From positions 26,600 to 90,599 of the forward strand of contig WTXI01000148.1 in the NCBI GenBank assembly GCA_022376515.1: a stretch of DNA of 64,000 nt, given 5' to 3'. A model generated the notes under the pieces. It saw only the letters and a list, made by a program, of their open reading frames with translations, ran no database searches and had not been told where the DNA came from. Below are positions 53,130-64,000 of this stretch, piece by piece. This stretch comes from Lactifluus volemus (lineage: Eukaryota > Basidiomycota > Agaricomycetes > Russulales > Russulaceae). A program made the position numbers and the translations under genes. Within the stretch, counting starts at the first letter, position 1. Every line of letters starts with the position of its first letter.

Positions 53130-53640
53130 CGATGACTAGTGAGAGATGACTTTTCGGATGTCGGGATGATCCCCAAAGAAGTTGATCGTGATAAATTTGA
53201 GTTGGGGAGCATCAACCCGAGTCACGAGGTCCTCCAAGTATTCGTTGACACCACGAAATCGGAACTCTGTGAGCACGGGAGGAGAGCACGTGTGAGCGGG
53301 TGGCGAACCTCAGACTTGGATTCTTTCGAATTCTTCATCGAGCTCGATGCAAAGAAGTGCGAACCTTGTGAGGGAGGAGAGGCCTGTGAAGGCGTGCCAG
53401 TGGATCGAGAGGAAGAGGGGAAGAAAACATGACATATCGCCATCTTTCAGTTAGCACACATGCGCCAACTTATGCCCTAACGTTCGCCAGCCCTAGCCAC
53501 AAATCTGGCCCACTGGCATTCGTGGAAGCCACACGGCAGAAGTCGAAGATTTTTAGGAGGATTTCATCGGAGGCCTGTGGTTGTTACACGTGAGGAACTT
53601 GAAATCTCCAAGTTAGCTAGGACAAACGGTACTGCTCGTT
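53130..53640 (-). pseudogene. F-box array copy A, truncated
   Basis: The minus strand preserves an F-box start near 53570 (DEILLKIFDFCRVAST), HKLAHVC and WRYVMFSSPL, then jumps to the distal block TRALLP...FRFRGVNEYLEDL near 53290-53210 and ends. The central LRR-like part present in copies B-D is missing. There are several frame changes. Confidence 0.7.
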
Positions 53641-53869
53641 GTGGCTCGGGGTGTAAGTAAAACACTACTTCCCGTCGCGTTCATCCACTTCGAAGGGTCA
53701 TCTACTAGGAACACCAGAGGTTCTGAGTATACCTCACTCAAGTTGATAACACTTATTGTCACGTGTCACCACAACATACACAACTGATGGAAGTAAGGAT
53801 GGTATATCTTGTAGATGACACCGGGCGCGAAGTCAGTAAGGATAAAAAACACATTTTATTTGCAGCTCT

Positions 53870-55357
53870 AATAGCAATCACCATAGCTTCAAGTACGACG
53901 TTGTGGCAAGCGGTGGACAGCAATAGGTGATCGGAAAGCTGACGTGCAGCGATGAATCGTTCAATGGTTTGCTCCGATTTCGTCTTGCCAATGACTTTGG
54001 AAGAGGTAGATATTTTGAAGTTCAGGTAACAGCTCGGTGACACCTTCCCCAGTGTGTCCTTGCAGCGAAGATATGACAAATGACCGTATCTCGCCAGACA
54101 AACGCAAGGTCCGAACAGGCAGTGAACGGTTGGAGAAGTACCGGCCATGCAGGATTGTCCATCAGGACCTCCAAATTGTGACCGTCCAGTCGCACTCGAA
54201 TCTGTCGCTTCGGATGTCAAGTGTAACGCTGGAAAGGATAGGCAAAGACTGGGTGCATATCTGTGCCATAGACAAGACTTGTTGACCTGGCGCGTCCTCG
54301 TCCTCCATGATTCCAGATAGAAGGGACACTGTCTGCCAATTCGTCCGCGGACTCTGATTCGTAAAGTGTGATGTTGACGTCATAGGGACCAAGGTGCACT
54401 GCACGTTTGAATGGCCTGAGTGTGAGTGACTGAGAGACTCGGATGACTTGTCGAATGTTGATGTGAGGCCCGAATAATTGGGCCGAGAAACGTTTGAGTT
54501 GGGGAGCATCTATCCGAGAAAGGAGGTCCTCCAGGTATTCACTGAACCACGAAATGGAAATCTGTTAGAGCAGGGAGGAGAGCGCGTGTGACCGGCGGTG
54601 GACCTTGGACTGTTCCGGATCGTCCAAACTTAAACTCGATGAGAAGGACTGTGAGACTTGTCAGGGCGGAGAGGCCTGTGACCATTGCCTCGGGTGAAAT
54701 GTAGCCAATATCGGGAATATCGGGAATATCGTGAATATGTGAAGAGAAAGTTCGGAAAGGTCGTTGGAAGATAAAAGAAGTCGAGGAAAGGTCAGAAATG
54801 GAAAGCCATTCAAATGAATGATCGTAGACATGGGGCGGATCCACCTAAGATCCCATCGAGAAGCACCGGTGGATTATCATGGTGGCGAATGGATACTAGT
54901 CGGAGTTTTCAGTGCAGGGAACGGCTTCTGCATCAATGTGGCCAGTCTCGATATTCTGAGTGTGATTTTGCCAGGCTGAGTGATTTTGCATATGCGGTCA
55001 TGTGCTCGAGTGCGGCCATGACGTCATCCCCATAATGCCAGCCAGACTGTGAGAAACAAATTTCGATGGGAAAGGGGGCCAGACATCCAACATCTCTCTC
55101 ACGTGTCCACTATTTGCGCAGTAAAGGCGTAGATCGAGGCCGAGTGGGGATGAAAATATCACATATCGCCATCGTTGGCATACATGCACCAATGTATGCC
55201 ATTCCGTTGCCATTCCCACGATCGCATGATTATCGGTCCATGAAGCCGCTCGGCAGAAATCGAAGATTTCTAGGAGGACTTCATCTGGTAACGCATTGAT
55301 TGTCACATGTGGCGAGATTTGGCCTGGATCGCACAGGTGAGTGACCATCATGGACAC
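53870..55357 (-). pseudogene. F-box array copy B, near full length, frameshifted
   Basis: The N-terminal frame (55357-54998) reads INALPDEVLLEIFDFCRAAS, LVHVCQRWRYVIFSSPLG, LDLRLYCANSGHVREMLDVW. Later blocks in other frames are DIGYISPEAMVTGLSALTSL, TRALLPALTDF near 54570-54720, then VRTLRLSGEIR and ELLPELQNIY near 54020-54110. It resembles F-box proteins with LRR-like tails. Three or more frame changes prevent translation as written. A conserved intron acceptor (CGATCCAG) precedes the F-box exon, as in copies C and D. Confidence 0.75.
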
Positions 55358-55854
55358 TAAGAAAAAGACGTACAGTTCTTTCCTGTATCATTTGACACGC
55401 ATTTTTTGCCTTTCTGCATTATAGCTCTTCAAGTTAGGAGGCCGAACACCTGAGGTTCCAACTGGTGAGAAATGAGGAATGTTTGATTAAAACTCGAAGA
55501 GAACTGATGCACTTTCGGTTAAGTCCGATTGAAAGTTACAAGGTCAGTGAGGGATTTGGCGTGGTGATGTACTGTAGTTTTTTGACGGCCAATCGGTTCA
55601 GTTTCGTCACGTGCGGCGGCAGATTCCGGCCTTGGACACCGGAGCGCATCGCACTTGGCGCTCACGGGCCCGTCGGTTCATCTTTCCCAGGCTTGGGCCG
55701 CCTTTCGTCGTTCCGCGGTGCACAAATCTCAGCAGACATTTCTAAGGTATCTGGTAGACAATTTGCACATGCACTATCCCAAGCACTGAGAATGCATGCT
55801 GCGGTATATGTAGTTTCTCTCGAGGATAATACTTCTTTCACTGGCAGATCTGGT
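55358..55854. other. Intergenic, no recognised gene
   Basis: The plus-strand ORF 55465-55911 has no recognised domain and runs into the repeat module, so it is unlikely to be a gene. Confidence 0.35.
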
Positions 55855-56420
55855 CAATTGAAGGCTTTGAAGCGTGACAGCGCACAGCTACTTACCCCAT
55901 CACACCGCTAGATATCTTATTTGTAACAAAAGTGTTGTCAGCTTTTGATAAGAGCAATAGAAGGTAGGCCTGCCGTAGTACTGCAGAAGACTCGGATTAG
56001 GCCCCGACTGTGCTCAACCTGGGTGGCGCCTGCATCGGTTCCAGGTATGCACCGGAAGGCCTGTGCGGCCCTCACACAATATCTTATTAGGCGCAGCTTA
56101 TACTTTGTCCATTCGGGTGTAGCGTACATTCGTGATGACAGAAGTCCCTCAATGTGGCATTCGACCCAGGGACTGTGGTCTGCTGGCCCACTAACTAGCC
56201 TTAACAAATAGTAAGGACAAATTCGTCATCAATATTCGCGAGAGATCCCTCAGCACATATGCCGAGTGGAGCGACACTCTGTAATCCCACAACCACGCCA
56301 TCACCGTCAAAATAACCTTAGCAATAAAAAGATCGAAACTTGCGCTCCTGTCCGGTGAATAGCGCCACAAACAGGACGTCAGAAAATCACGCCGAGATAT
56401 GGAGCGTCGTGTGCCCGTGC
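55855..56420. repeat. Dispersed module, copy 2
   Basis: Direct repeat of 52430-53125 with internal deletions relative to it. It lies between F-box copies B and C. Confidence 0.75.
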
Positions 56421-57529
56421 TCATTCTGGTAAGCTCAACACATGACCCCGGGCCAAGTATTCGGCCAGAGGCATGTGGGAGCGGTGGGGAAAGTTGATGT
56501 GCCCTGGCACATCGTCGTCGTCGTCAGCGTTAGGGAAGCATTTTGAGATTTTACCTTCTGCTATACGGCAGATCAGAAATACAGTAGAAACCATTGGAAC
56601 TGGTCCGGCAGCACCCAGTCAACTCACATCCACGTCTTTGGGAAAGACCGGTCATGCGTGTACGATCCCATTAGAAAGGATCGTTGTGCCTGAAACATAC
56701 ATCTTCGTGCCTTCAGTTGTCACATTGCGCAGTACCTCAGGCCCGGGCCACGAAGAGAGGCGCACTCCCAGGGAACTTCGTGTGGGCAAGTCGAGATGGG
56801 GTCGTGATGGTCGATTCAAAATAGGTGATTAGAGAAGATAGGGATCGGAGACGAAGTATTGGAGGCAACACTGGCAGGGATAATTGTCGAGAGGATAAAG
56901 AGTAATAATCATCGGTATTACATCGATGGTAAGATTTTGGGCACCACTGGCAGAGAATATCGAAAGATGGGTGAGGTGGTCTAGACCAGAGATGAATGGT
57001 AGTAGTAGTCCATTGACCCAACCCAGAGAATGAAGGGTGGGCAGGCAAGGGGAAAAAAATACTGTCAAGGTTGTAAAGGAACGGTAATGAAGGGGAGAAT
57101 GTAAAACATCCTTTCCATAGTGTCGAATGGCAAAGTTCAAATTTGAGCTAAGGGCACTTCTCCATGTGGAACCTGCAATGGGCCACCATCACCCCAAGTT
57201 TCGCGTTCGAACTAAGCGGAGGATGGGATTAGGTATCACGTGATTGATACTAAATTGACGTGCTCCATTTTCATGTTGCCACCCAAACACAAATAATGTA
57301 CCATTACCTCTACTAGTAGCAGTAGACAGAATCCACGCTTCAAACAGATGCATAATAATTTTAATTTTTTATAAATTGTATTACTGTGAACATGTTCTTC
57401 GCCACGACCATGTGAGACGAACAAAGTCTGATACTTCGATGCTAAAATAATTTCATGGGCTAGAAACAGAAAATGTAGCAGAGTTTGAAGGCAGAAAGCA
57501 ACTGGCGTCGTAAATTAAATATGGGATAT
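56421..57529. other. Unassigned ORFs between F-box copies B and C
   Basis: The plus ORF 56473-56832 and minus ORFs 56829-57140 and 56737-57048 overlap. The minus frame 56829-57140 is Leu-rich (LHSLGWVNGLLLPFISGLDH) and could be part of an LRR-like protein, but I cannot assign it. The remainder (57150-57530) shows nothing recognisable. Confidence 0.3.
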
Positions 57530-57605
57530 GTTGTAGATGACACCTGGCGCGAAGTCAGTAAAGATAGAAGAATACGTGACAGCGCCAATTAACTTGCCTA
57601 CTAGT

Positions 57606-58990
57606 CTAATAAGGACCAACACCATATGTGACGGGGTGATCAGAATCACGACATGCAGCAATGAACTTCTCCAAGGCCTGGGGCTCTTCGAAGCATCGCA
57701 AAACATTATCGCGAAGGTAGAGATTTTGAAGTTCGGGTAACACCCCGATGACACTTTCCCCAGTGAGTCTTCCCAGAAAAGATACAAGAATCGGCAGTAT
57801 CTGTCCGGACAAATGCAGGGTCCAAACAGCAGCGAATTGATGGAAAAGAAGTAACAACAAGTCGGGATTGTCCATCAGATCCCCCACATCGTCCCCCTCC
57901 GAGGCTTCGATACTTTCGATGTAGAGCTTTGTAACGCTGGAGAGTAGAGGTGAAAGCTGGGTGCAAATCTGTGCTATAGATGAGACTGAGACTTGTTGAC
58001 CTGGCGCGCGCTCTATGAATCCAGTTCGAGCACGTTTTGTGGACATTTCCCCTCTGACTGACGAAGGTTGATGTGGGTGGAAAACTGGCCAAATGTCACA
58101 GTCGCACAATGGAATGGCCCGAGCGCCCGTGAGTGAGAGATGACTTGTCGGGTATTAAAGACTTCCTGCTGGAAGAACCAAACCGAGAGATATTCGAGTT
58201 GAGGAACATCAATTCTAGCCAGGAGGTCCTCCAAGTACTCGCTGACACCACGGAACCGGAACTCTGTGAGAGCGGGGAGGATGGCGCGTGTGAGTGGAAG
58301 TGAACGTAGGTTGTTGTGGATTCGTTTTGAACTCGATTTCAAGGCTTGTGAGCTTGGGCAAAGGAGAGGCCCGTGGCCATTGCCTCGGGTGAAATATAAC
58401 CAAGATTGGGTATCTCTTGAAGCTCGAGCCTGGACAGATGGTTGCAAGACAAAAGGAGTTGAGGCAAAGTCGGAAATGCAACGCCACTCAAAAAGAGTGA
58501 TCGTAGACATGGGGCGGATTCACCTAAAAGAAGCATCGGTATCTGTCGAAACCCCTCTTGAAAGCCAAGCCGAAAATTTGTTAGTGCAGGAAATGGCTGC
58601 CGCATCACTGTGGCCAGTTTCACATTCTGAGGATGATAGCCAGAGACTGAGTTTGGATATGCGGTCATAGTGCTCAAGTGTGGCAATGATATCATCCGTG
58701 AGATTTCGGGCGGATATTTCGATGAGAAGGGGCGGCCAGACATCCAACACCTCCCTCACAGAGATACGATCTGAGCAGTAGAGGTGTAGGTCGAGACGGA
58801 GAGGGGATGAAAACACAACGTTTCACCATCTTCGGCAGACGTGCACCAACTTATGCCATATCTTTGACCACCGCCCCAGAATCGCCCGCGCATCGTCAAG
58901 GTCACGGTCCGCGGCAGCCACTCGACAGAAGTCAAAGATTTTTAGCAGCATTTCATCGGGGAGCGCGTTGATTGTCACACGGGGAAACCT
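57606..58990 (-). pseudogene. F-box array copy C, frameshifted, with in-frame stop
   Basis: The F-box is near 58965-58790: VTINALPDEMLLKIFDFCRV, KIWHKLVHVCRRW, then TGA where copies B and D have Arg (CGN), then NVVFSSPLRLDLHLYC. Next come SVREVLDVWPPLLIEIS, LTNFRLGFQ-like, YISPEAMATGLS, TRAILPALTEFRFRGVSEYL, and a C-terminal frame (58109-57606) with VLPELQNLYLRD and FIAACRDSDHPVT ending at 57606. It is about the same length as copy D. The TGA fits a CGA to TGA transition. Confidence 0.75.
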
Positions 58991-60613
58991 TCCTGTCGCC
59001 TAGAACACAAAGGTAAGTAATCGTTGTGAACGTAAGCAAATGACGTACGATTACTTTCTGTAGCGTTCGACTCGTCTTTCCACTGGCATATTATAGGTCT
59101 CAGAAGGGTCATTTATTGCGATTGCGATTGGAGGGTTCGGAGTGGCGGGTGATGTGGAAAACCAAGTTGGTCACACTCGTCACGTCTCTGGTCTATCGTA
59201 AGCAGAGGTTTCATTCTCCGTTACTGGAGGGGATTTAAATGCGAAAAGAAATGGACGATAAGCCAAGCAGACAGATTACAATCCTGAGCTAGGGTAGTCT
59301 ATCCAGAGCCTAAAATGTCACAACTAGGATATGCCAATGTAAGAGAATGAGGAGGACTACGCAGGCCACAGCCGACGACTAGCGCGCACGTGAGAAGCAA
59401 ATGACGTGCTGTGCGCCGACCTTCAAGCCTCGAGTTAAAACAATCAACCGACATTGCAATGAAGTGGGTGGTGAGGTTGAATCCGATGAAGGTGAGTATA
59501 ACGGAGCCCGTTTGGCGAAGTCACTGTGTTGCAGGGTATGGGCGCTCCAAGTGTGTGAGGAACTTGCGTGACCTTGTGCGTGACAGCGTTCATGGGGACA
59601 GCATCCGGCATATAATCATTTCTACCAATGTCAAAAGTGTTGCATATGCGTACAAAATATGCACGTGTCATGTTATAGGCCAAAAAAAAAAGAAGACGGA
59701 CAAGAACGGGACTGGGAGGGTGAGAGGCAGAGGCAGAGAGCGAGAGTACAGAGGGCTGTTACGACTGAGATGAACGAAAGGATTAGGAGCGAGGGAACTT
59801 GTTGCGCCCGGGGTAAGAGAGGAAAAGACGAAGAAACGTGTCTGAGGATGCTACCTGAGGATGCACACGAAATAAACTAAGCGGTACAGGAGTCGGCTTA
59901 CCTTGGACAAATATTCCATGCCATCCTCGTCCTCGTCCAAATCAAACCTTCCCCATCCCGCGTTCAGTCACCGCCCTCATCCCGGTTGTTATCGCCTCTG
60001 CTGTTCCTTCAAAGACACGAATGTCGCAGGTGAAAGTGCTGGCCCGATGACTGTCGCCACTTGTGGGCATCCGCCGCATACATCATCCGGCAGGGGACTT
60101 GAATCATCTGCAAAAAGTCAATTAAGTGAGGTGTATACCGTCGCCTGGAGCATATTGTGTCGTAATAAGATTGGAGCAAGGTGCACTCCATCAGATGGTG
60201 GGCTTGAAAGCTGCATGCGCCATTTCGCTTGTAAAGATATCACGTATTTGTCGTGTTCAAGCGTCCGTCCGACTCGGAGTCATACCAGATACAGTACCTC
60301 CGCTTGGTCCATCAAATACAATGCGATTCGAGACTTTTGTAGCCTTAGAGGGTGCCAACTCATGAGGTCATGGGTGGTCCACCTGCGGCCCGCTACTTTC
60401 CATTTCAATGTTACCCACGTTCACGGTCCTCCGAGTCTGCCAGTGGGGCGGGTGGGCTGTCTACATGCCGTTTGTGCGCCCCTTTATTGAACGGTTAGTG
60501 GTGACAAAAATGACGACGACAACGGTACGGGGTTATAAGGGTGCATTCCTGGGACTACCACCGATCATTTCCACCATTGGGACCGAAATGATCGATATAG
60601 AGGAAACGAAAAG
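58991..60613. other. Intergenic, no recognised gene
   Basis: Plus ORFs at 59411-59773 and 59903-60490 have biased composition and no family signature. A purine-rich stretch lies near 59690-59860. Confidence 0.35.
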
Positions 60614-60672
60614 ATGTATGTGCGAGAGAGTTTCCTTGGGAACTTCCCGAGGAAACTCTCTCGCACATACAT
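60614..60672. repeat. Long hairpin with 22-bp perfect arms
   Basis: The left arm 60614-60635 and right arm 60651-60672 are perfect reverse complements over 22 bp. The inner 15 nt extend the stem by T:A, T:G and GGGA/TCCC to about 28 pairs, with a 3-nt loop. The left arm and its flank (gatagaggaaacgaaaagatg) recur in diverged form near 62890-62935, without the right arm. Confidence 0.75.
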
Positions 60673-60818
60673 GGGAACGGGAGATGAACCGCTGAGCATA
60701 GACTTGAAGTTCAGGGAGACCATGAGACAGATATCGTTGAGAAGGCAGGGAAGTGTATGTAACTTTATTGGAAGTCTAGGTCGCTTGAGTGGACAGACTG
60801 AGTACTATTTGATTTTGG

Positions 60819-62281
60819 CTATTCGCAGTAAGGGTATGGCAGCCGGTGGACTGTGACAGTGAAATCAGAGCTCCGACCTGCAGCGATGAATAACTCTACT
60901 ACAGCTTGCTCCTCATCTTCCCACCAACTGTCGGTAACGTAGAGATTCTGAAGTTCAGGTAACACCTTGGTAGTGTGTCCTAGCAACAAAGATACGATGA
61001 ACGATATAGCGAACGGCTGTATGTCCTAGACAAACGCAGGGTCCGAACAGAAGCGAATAGGTGAAACAGTACCAGCCACTCAAAATTGCCCCTCATGTCC
61101 TCCAAGTCCTCAGGCTTGTCGTGCAACATTGAAAATGAATCGTCGCTCCCGATGTCGAGCTCCGTAACACTGGAAAGAAGAGAAGACAGGGTGCGTATCT
61201 GTGCTATAGATGCAGCTCGGTAACGTGGCTCATAATGTCCGAAGCTCAGCTTGAGCGTTTTGGAAGAACACGTCGCCTCTGATCGATAAAGTCGGATGTC
61301 GACGCTAACAAGGCAAAATGTTACCGCCGCGCGTTGGAAGGGCCCGAGCGGGAGTGAGTGAGCGATGGCTTGTGGGATGTCAAACACGTGCGGCTCGTAC
61401 TCGTATATCATCGAAAGTGTTTCGAGTTTAGGAACGTCAATTCGAGCAAGAAGGTCCTCCGAGTACTCCTTGACACCCTCGTCACGAAACTTGAACACCC
61501 TAAGACTCGGGAGGAGGGCGCGTGTGGGTGGGGGTGGGGGTGCAAGTCGGATCTGTCCGGGTTCAAGTTGTTTGAACCCGATTTCGAAGTACGTGAGCTT
61601 GATCAGGGCGGAGAGGACCGTGACCATTGCCTCGGGTGATATGTAACCGAGATTGGGTATCCATCGAAGGGAGAGCTCGGAAAGGTCCTTGCAGGACAAA
61701 AGAAGTCGAGGCAAGGTCGGAAATGGAATGCCATCCAACTGGAATGATCGTAGGCTTGGGGCGGATCCACCTAAGAGCGTAACGGGAAGTTCCGGCACTG
61801 GTCCTGACTGGCCACCCAATCGAAGGCGAAGGCGTGTTAGTGCAGGGAATGGCTTCTGTATCTGACTCATTTTGGCCAATTTCCCCCATTCTGAGGAACC
61901 TAGAAGCAAGTGCAATCCGCGTATGCGGTCACGGTGCTCGAGAGCAACGTTGAGCTTATGCCGAAAACTGAAACACCTCATTTCTATGGGAAAAGGGGGC
62001 CAGACATCGAAATTTGAGGAACCGAGATGATCGGAGTAGTAAATGCGTAGGTCGAGACGGTGTGGGGATGATAACACAATGTATCTCCATCTTTGGCATA
62101 CGTGCGTCAGGTTACGCCATGTCCATAGCCACGGAAACGGCCACGGCCCTAGATATGCGATTTCCCTGGAAGTAGCTCGGCAGAAGTCAAATATCGTTAA
62201 GAGCATTTCATCTGGGAGCGCTTGCATTGGAGAAATCTCGCCTAGAAAATACAAGTAAGTAATCATCGTGGACACGGACAA
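60819..62281 (-). CDS. F-box array copy D, best preserved F-box/LRR-like protein
   Basis: A 433-codon frame (62281-60980) holds the F-box at about residues 17-75 (MQALPDEMLLTIFDFCRATS, LTHVCQRWRYIVLSSPHRLD) and Leu-rich repeats (FPALTRLRLRLG, APSLRSFQLDGIPFPTLPRL, LSELSLRWIPNLGYISPEAM, TRALLPSLRVFKFRDEG, EDLLARIDVPKLETLS). After LRLSR near 61012 the family's C terminus continues in the next frame (FAISFIVSLLLGHTTKVLPE, LQNLYVTDSWW) to a stop at 60819; loss of one G from a GGG run would explain this. An intron with acceptor TTTTCTAG probably precedes the F-box exon, so the true start may lie upstream. It is a candidate SCF substrate receptor; target unknown. Confidence 0.8.
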
Positions 62282-63009
62282 AAGACATACGATTTCTCAG
62301 GCCTCCGCTGGAGTTCAACATACCTTCCTGTATTGCGGATCCAAGAAAGGCCGTATATTGTTAACAGAGGTTCTGGATGCCGAGAGCTACTATGTTCGAG
62401 CTGAGCGTTCGGACAGGGGCATCAGCCACATAAGCCATACGTCTCAGTCTCCGCCAGATAGTTTCAATCTCCGCCAACTCTTGACACTAACTTACAGTAG
62501 AGCAACGAAACAGTAAGAATGGTGGGGAGTATTACGGGCCGAGTACCTGTTGAGCCGTGTCGCAGTTGTCATAGTTCGGCTTGGAAGCAGCGAGGGGCTG
62601 GCGTCAGTCCCACAAGTTGTCATCCTCGTCTTCATCTTCATCCAGATCTACACCTATAAATAGCCGCTTCACACGCTCTACACATTCGCTTCCTGATCCG
62701 TGCTTTCCTTGTCGTCGCTACAATTGATATTCTCCGCCTCATTGTAGGGAGCGCTGGGGCCACCACTGCCGTCGTCCATTGCTCGCATGTTCCCACGCAC
62801 GGTCCACGTTAAACGGAGGCCCCGACCCGGATTCGGATTCGGATGCGTTTGTGCCCCACAGCCACGGAAGATTGACTCCAGTTTGAAAATGGTCGATACA
62901 GAGGAATCGAAAGGATGTATGTGCGAGTGAGTTTCTGGGAGACGAGCTGCCGAACATCTCACTTGAGACTATGAGGCGGAAGAGTGAGGAGGAATAGTTC
63001 TAGTTGATT
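62282..63009. other. Intergenic between F-box copies D and E
   Basis: It contains the diverged half of the 60614 hairpin near 62890-62935 and probably the first exon of copy D. No other gene was recognised. Confidence 0.4.
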
Positions 63010-63760
63010 ATTATTGATAAGAAGCTTGGGCGCCGAGAAACGACCAACTTGTAAATGTGAGATCAGCGGAATAGCAATCGTGGTGAGAAGAAGGAACTAG
63101 ACGTACCGGAAGCAGAACTCGGTATGGTTTGGGATGATTGGAATTCGATTTGAAAGTACTTGGGCCTGTGCAAGTTGAAGGCAGAGAGACCTTTGACTGA
63201 TGCCTCGGGTAAAATAAATTGTAACAAAAAGTTGGGCATAAAACGAAGATGGTGCTCAGAAAGGTCATCGCAGTACAAAAGAAGTTGAGGCAAGGTCGGA
63301 AATGGAATGCGGTACAACTTGAAAGTGAGTGTGGGACGGGATCCCTCTACTAGTAAAAACCCAACGGGAACCGTCAGCGCACGCATAAACAGGAAATCCG
63401 ATTCAAAGCGAAGACTCGTCAGCGCGAGGAATGGCTTCTGCTAGTGCGTCACTGTAGATTGGGATCGATTTTGCATAGGCTGCGGCCATAATGCTTGAGC
63501 GCAGCGATGACGTTATCTGGAAGATAGTAACAGGGTATTTCGATAGGAGAGGACGGCGGCCAGACATCCAACATCTTTCTCACAGAAGTTCTACTTTGCA
63601 GTAAAGAGAGATCGAGGGAGAGGGAATGAAAATTTGGCGTACATGCATCAGCTTATGCCAGATTGTTGACTCGCGGCCCTGGCCACTTATATAACGCTTT
63701 CTTGGCAGATATTCAGGAGGGTTTCATCTGGGTGCGCTGTGATTGTTACACGTGCGCCTA
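63010..63760 (-). pseudogene. F-box array copy E, strongly decayed
   Basis: Recognisable remnants on the minus strand are an F-box-like DETLLNI near 63740-63720, KPFLALTSLRFES near 63440-63410, IPFPTLPQLLLYCDDLSEHH near 63320-63250 and LPEASVKGLSAFNL near 63215-63170. The parts keep the order seen in copy D but are broken by stops, shifts and deletions, and the distal third is missing. Confidence 0.65.
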
Positions 63761-64000
63761 GAATGGCCAGGCAAGCGATTACGTGGGCATAAACAAAAGG
63801 CGTATGGCTCCTTCCGGTGGCGTTCGACACCTCCCTGTATAAGAAGTCTCGGGGAAATCATCTACTGTATTGTATCAGAGCAACGCCAGTGATAACTTGA
63901 AAGCAGAGTCATCTAATGTACTGTACAGAAAGAAATGGCAACAGTGTAACGTACAAGGGCTTCGATGAAACGACGCTCCCAAGTTTTTGTAAGATCATTT
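63761..64000. other. Window end, no feature recognised
   Basis: This 240-bp stretch upstream of copy E has an intron-acceptor-like context at its left edge and otherwise nothing identifiable. Confidence 0.35.

Noticed and set aside
1..64000. CRISPR arrays, bacterial operons, rRNA genes
   Set aside because: The sequence is clearly eukaryotic (introns, LTR and LINE elements, BUB3, condensin); no regular spacer arrays or rRNA-like segments were seen.

Overview
The window reads as a repeat-rich accessory region of a filamentous basidiomycete, most likely an agaricomycete. The evidence is short introns of about 48-75 bp, C2-NACHT-WD40 NLR-like proteins, families of F-box/LRR-like proteins, a wax-synthase fragment, a chromovirus-type Ty3/gypsy element and a Tad-like LINE. 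I cannot name the species.

Layout. 1-527: LTR-like flank carrying seven TGASTCA motifs. 528-8341: complete 7.8-kb chromovirus on the minus strand, with two LTRs, a 5-bp target duplication and a Tf1-like self-priming signal, but with frameshifted ORFs. 8406-8971: inverted fragment of a related element. 8972-about 16846: minus-strand Tad-like LINE with a 14-nt poly(A). 16847-22730: tandem duplication of an F-box gene (intact copy at 17999-19525, decayed copy at 21105-22571) with a conserved upstream block; a third copy of that block lies at 33080-33440. 23899-25194: spindle-checkpoint WD40 protein BUB3 (minus). 26290-31661: first NLR (plus). 38073-41620: condensin subunit CND1, shortened internally (minus). 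41985-43350: CBM48 (AMPK-type) protein fused to or abutting a wax-synthase fragment (minus). 44104-49654: second NLR (minus), with 14 nearly identical WD40 repeats. 51443-52385: APH-like phosphotransferase (minus). 53130-63760: array of five minus-strand F-box/LRR-like copies, one nearly intact, separated by repeated non-coding modules.

How it fits together. Two kinds of rapidly evolving gene dominate: NLRs with high-identity WD40 repeats (the HET-E/HNWD type of non-self recognition receptor) and F-box proteins (substrate receptors of SCF ubiquitin ligases). They are interspersed with transposons and with conserved chromosome-segregation genes (BUB3, CND1). Segmental duplication is visible at several scales: the F-box tandem pair, an inverted repeat at 36.05 and 50.83 kb, a displaced CND1 fragment, and repeated modules at 52.4 and 55.9 kb.

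Major caveat. Many apparent frameshifts, including those near both NLR Walker A motifs, look like loss of one base from a short homopolymer. All five indels between the two LTRs are of this kind. Some 'pseudogene' calls may therefore be assembly errors rather than biology. I ran no searches; family assignments come from recognised motifs.
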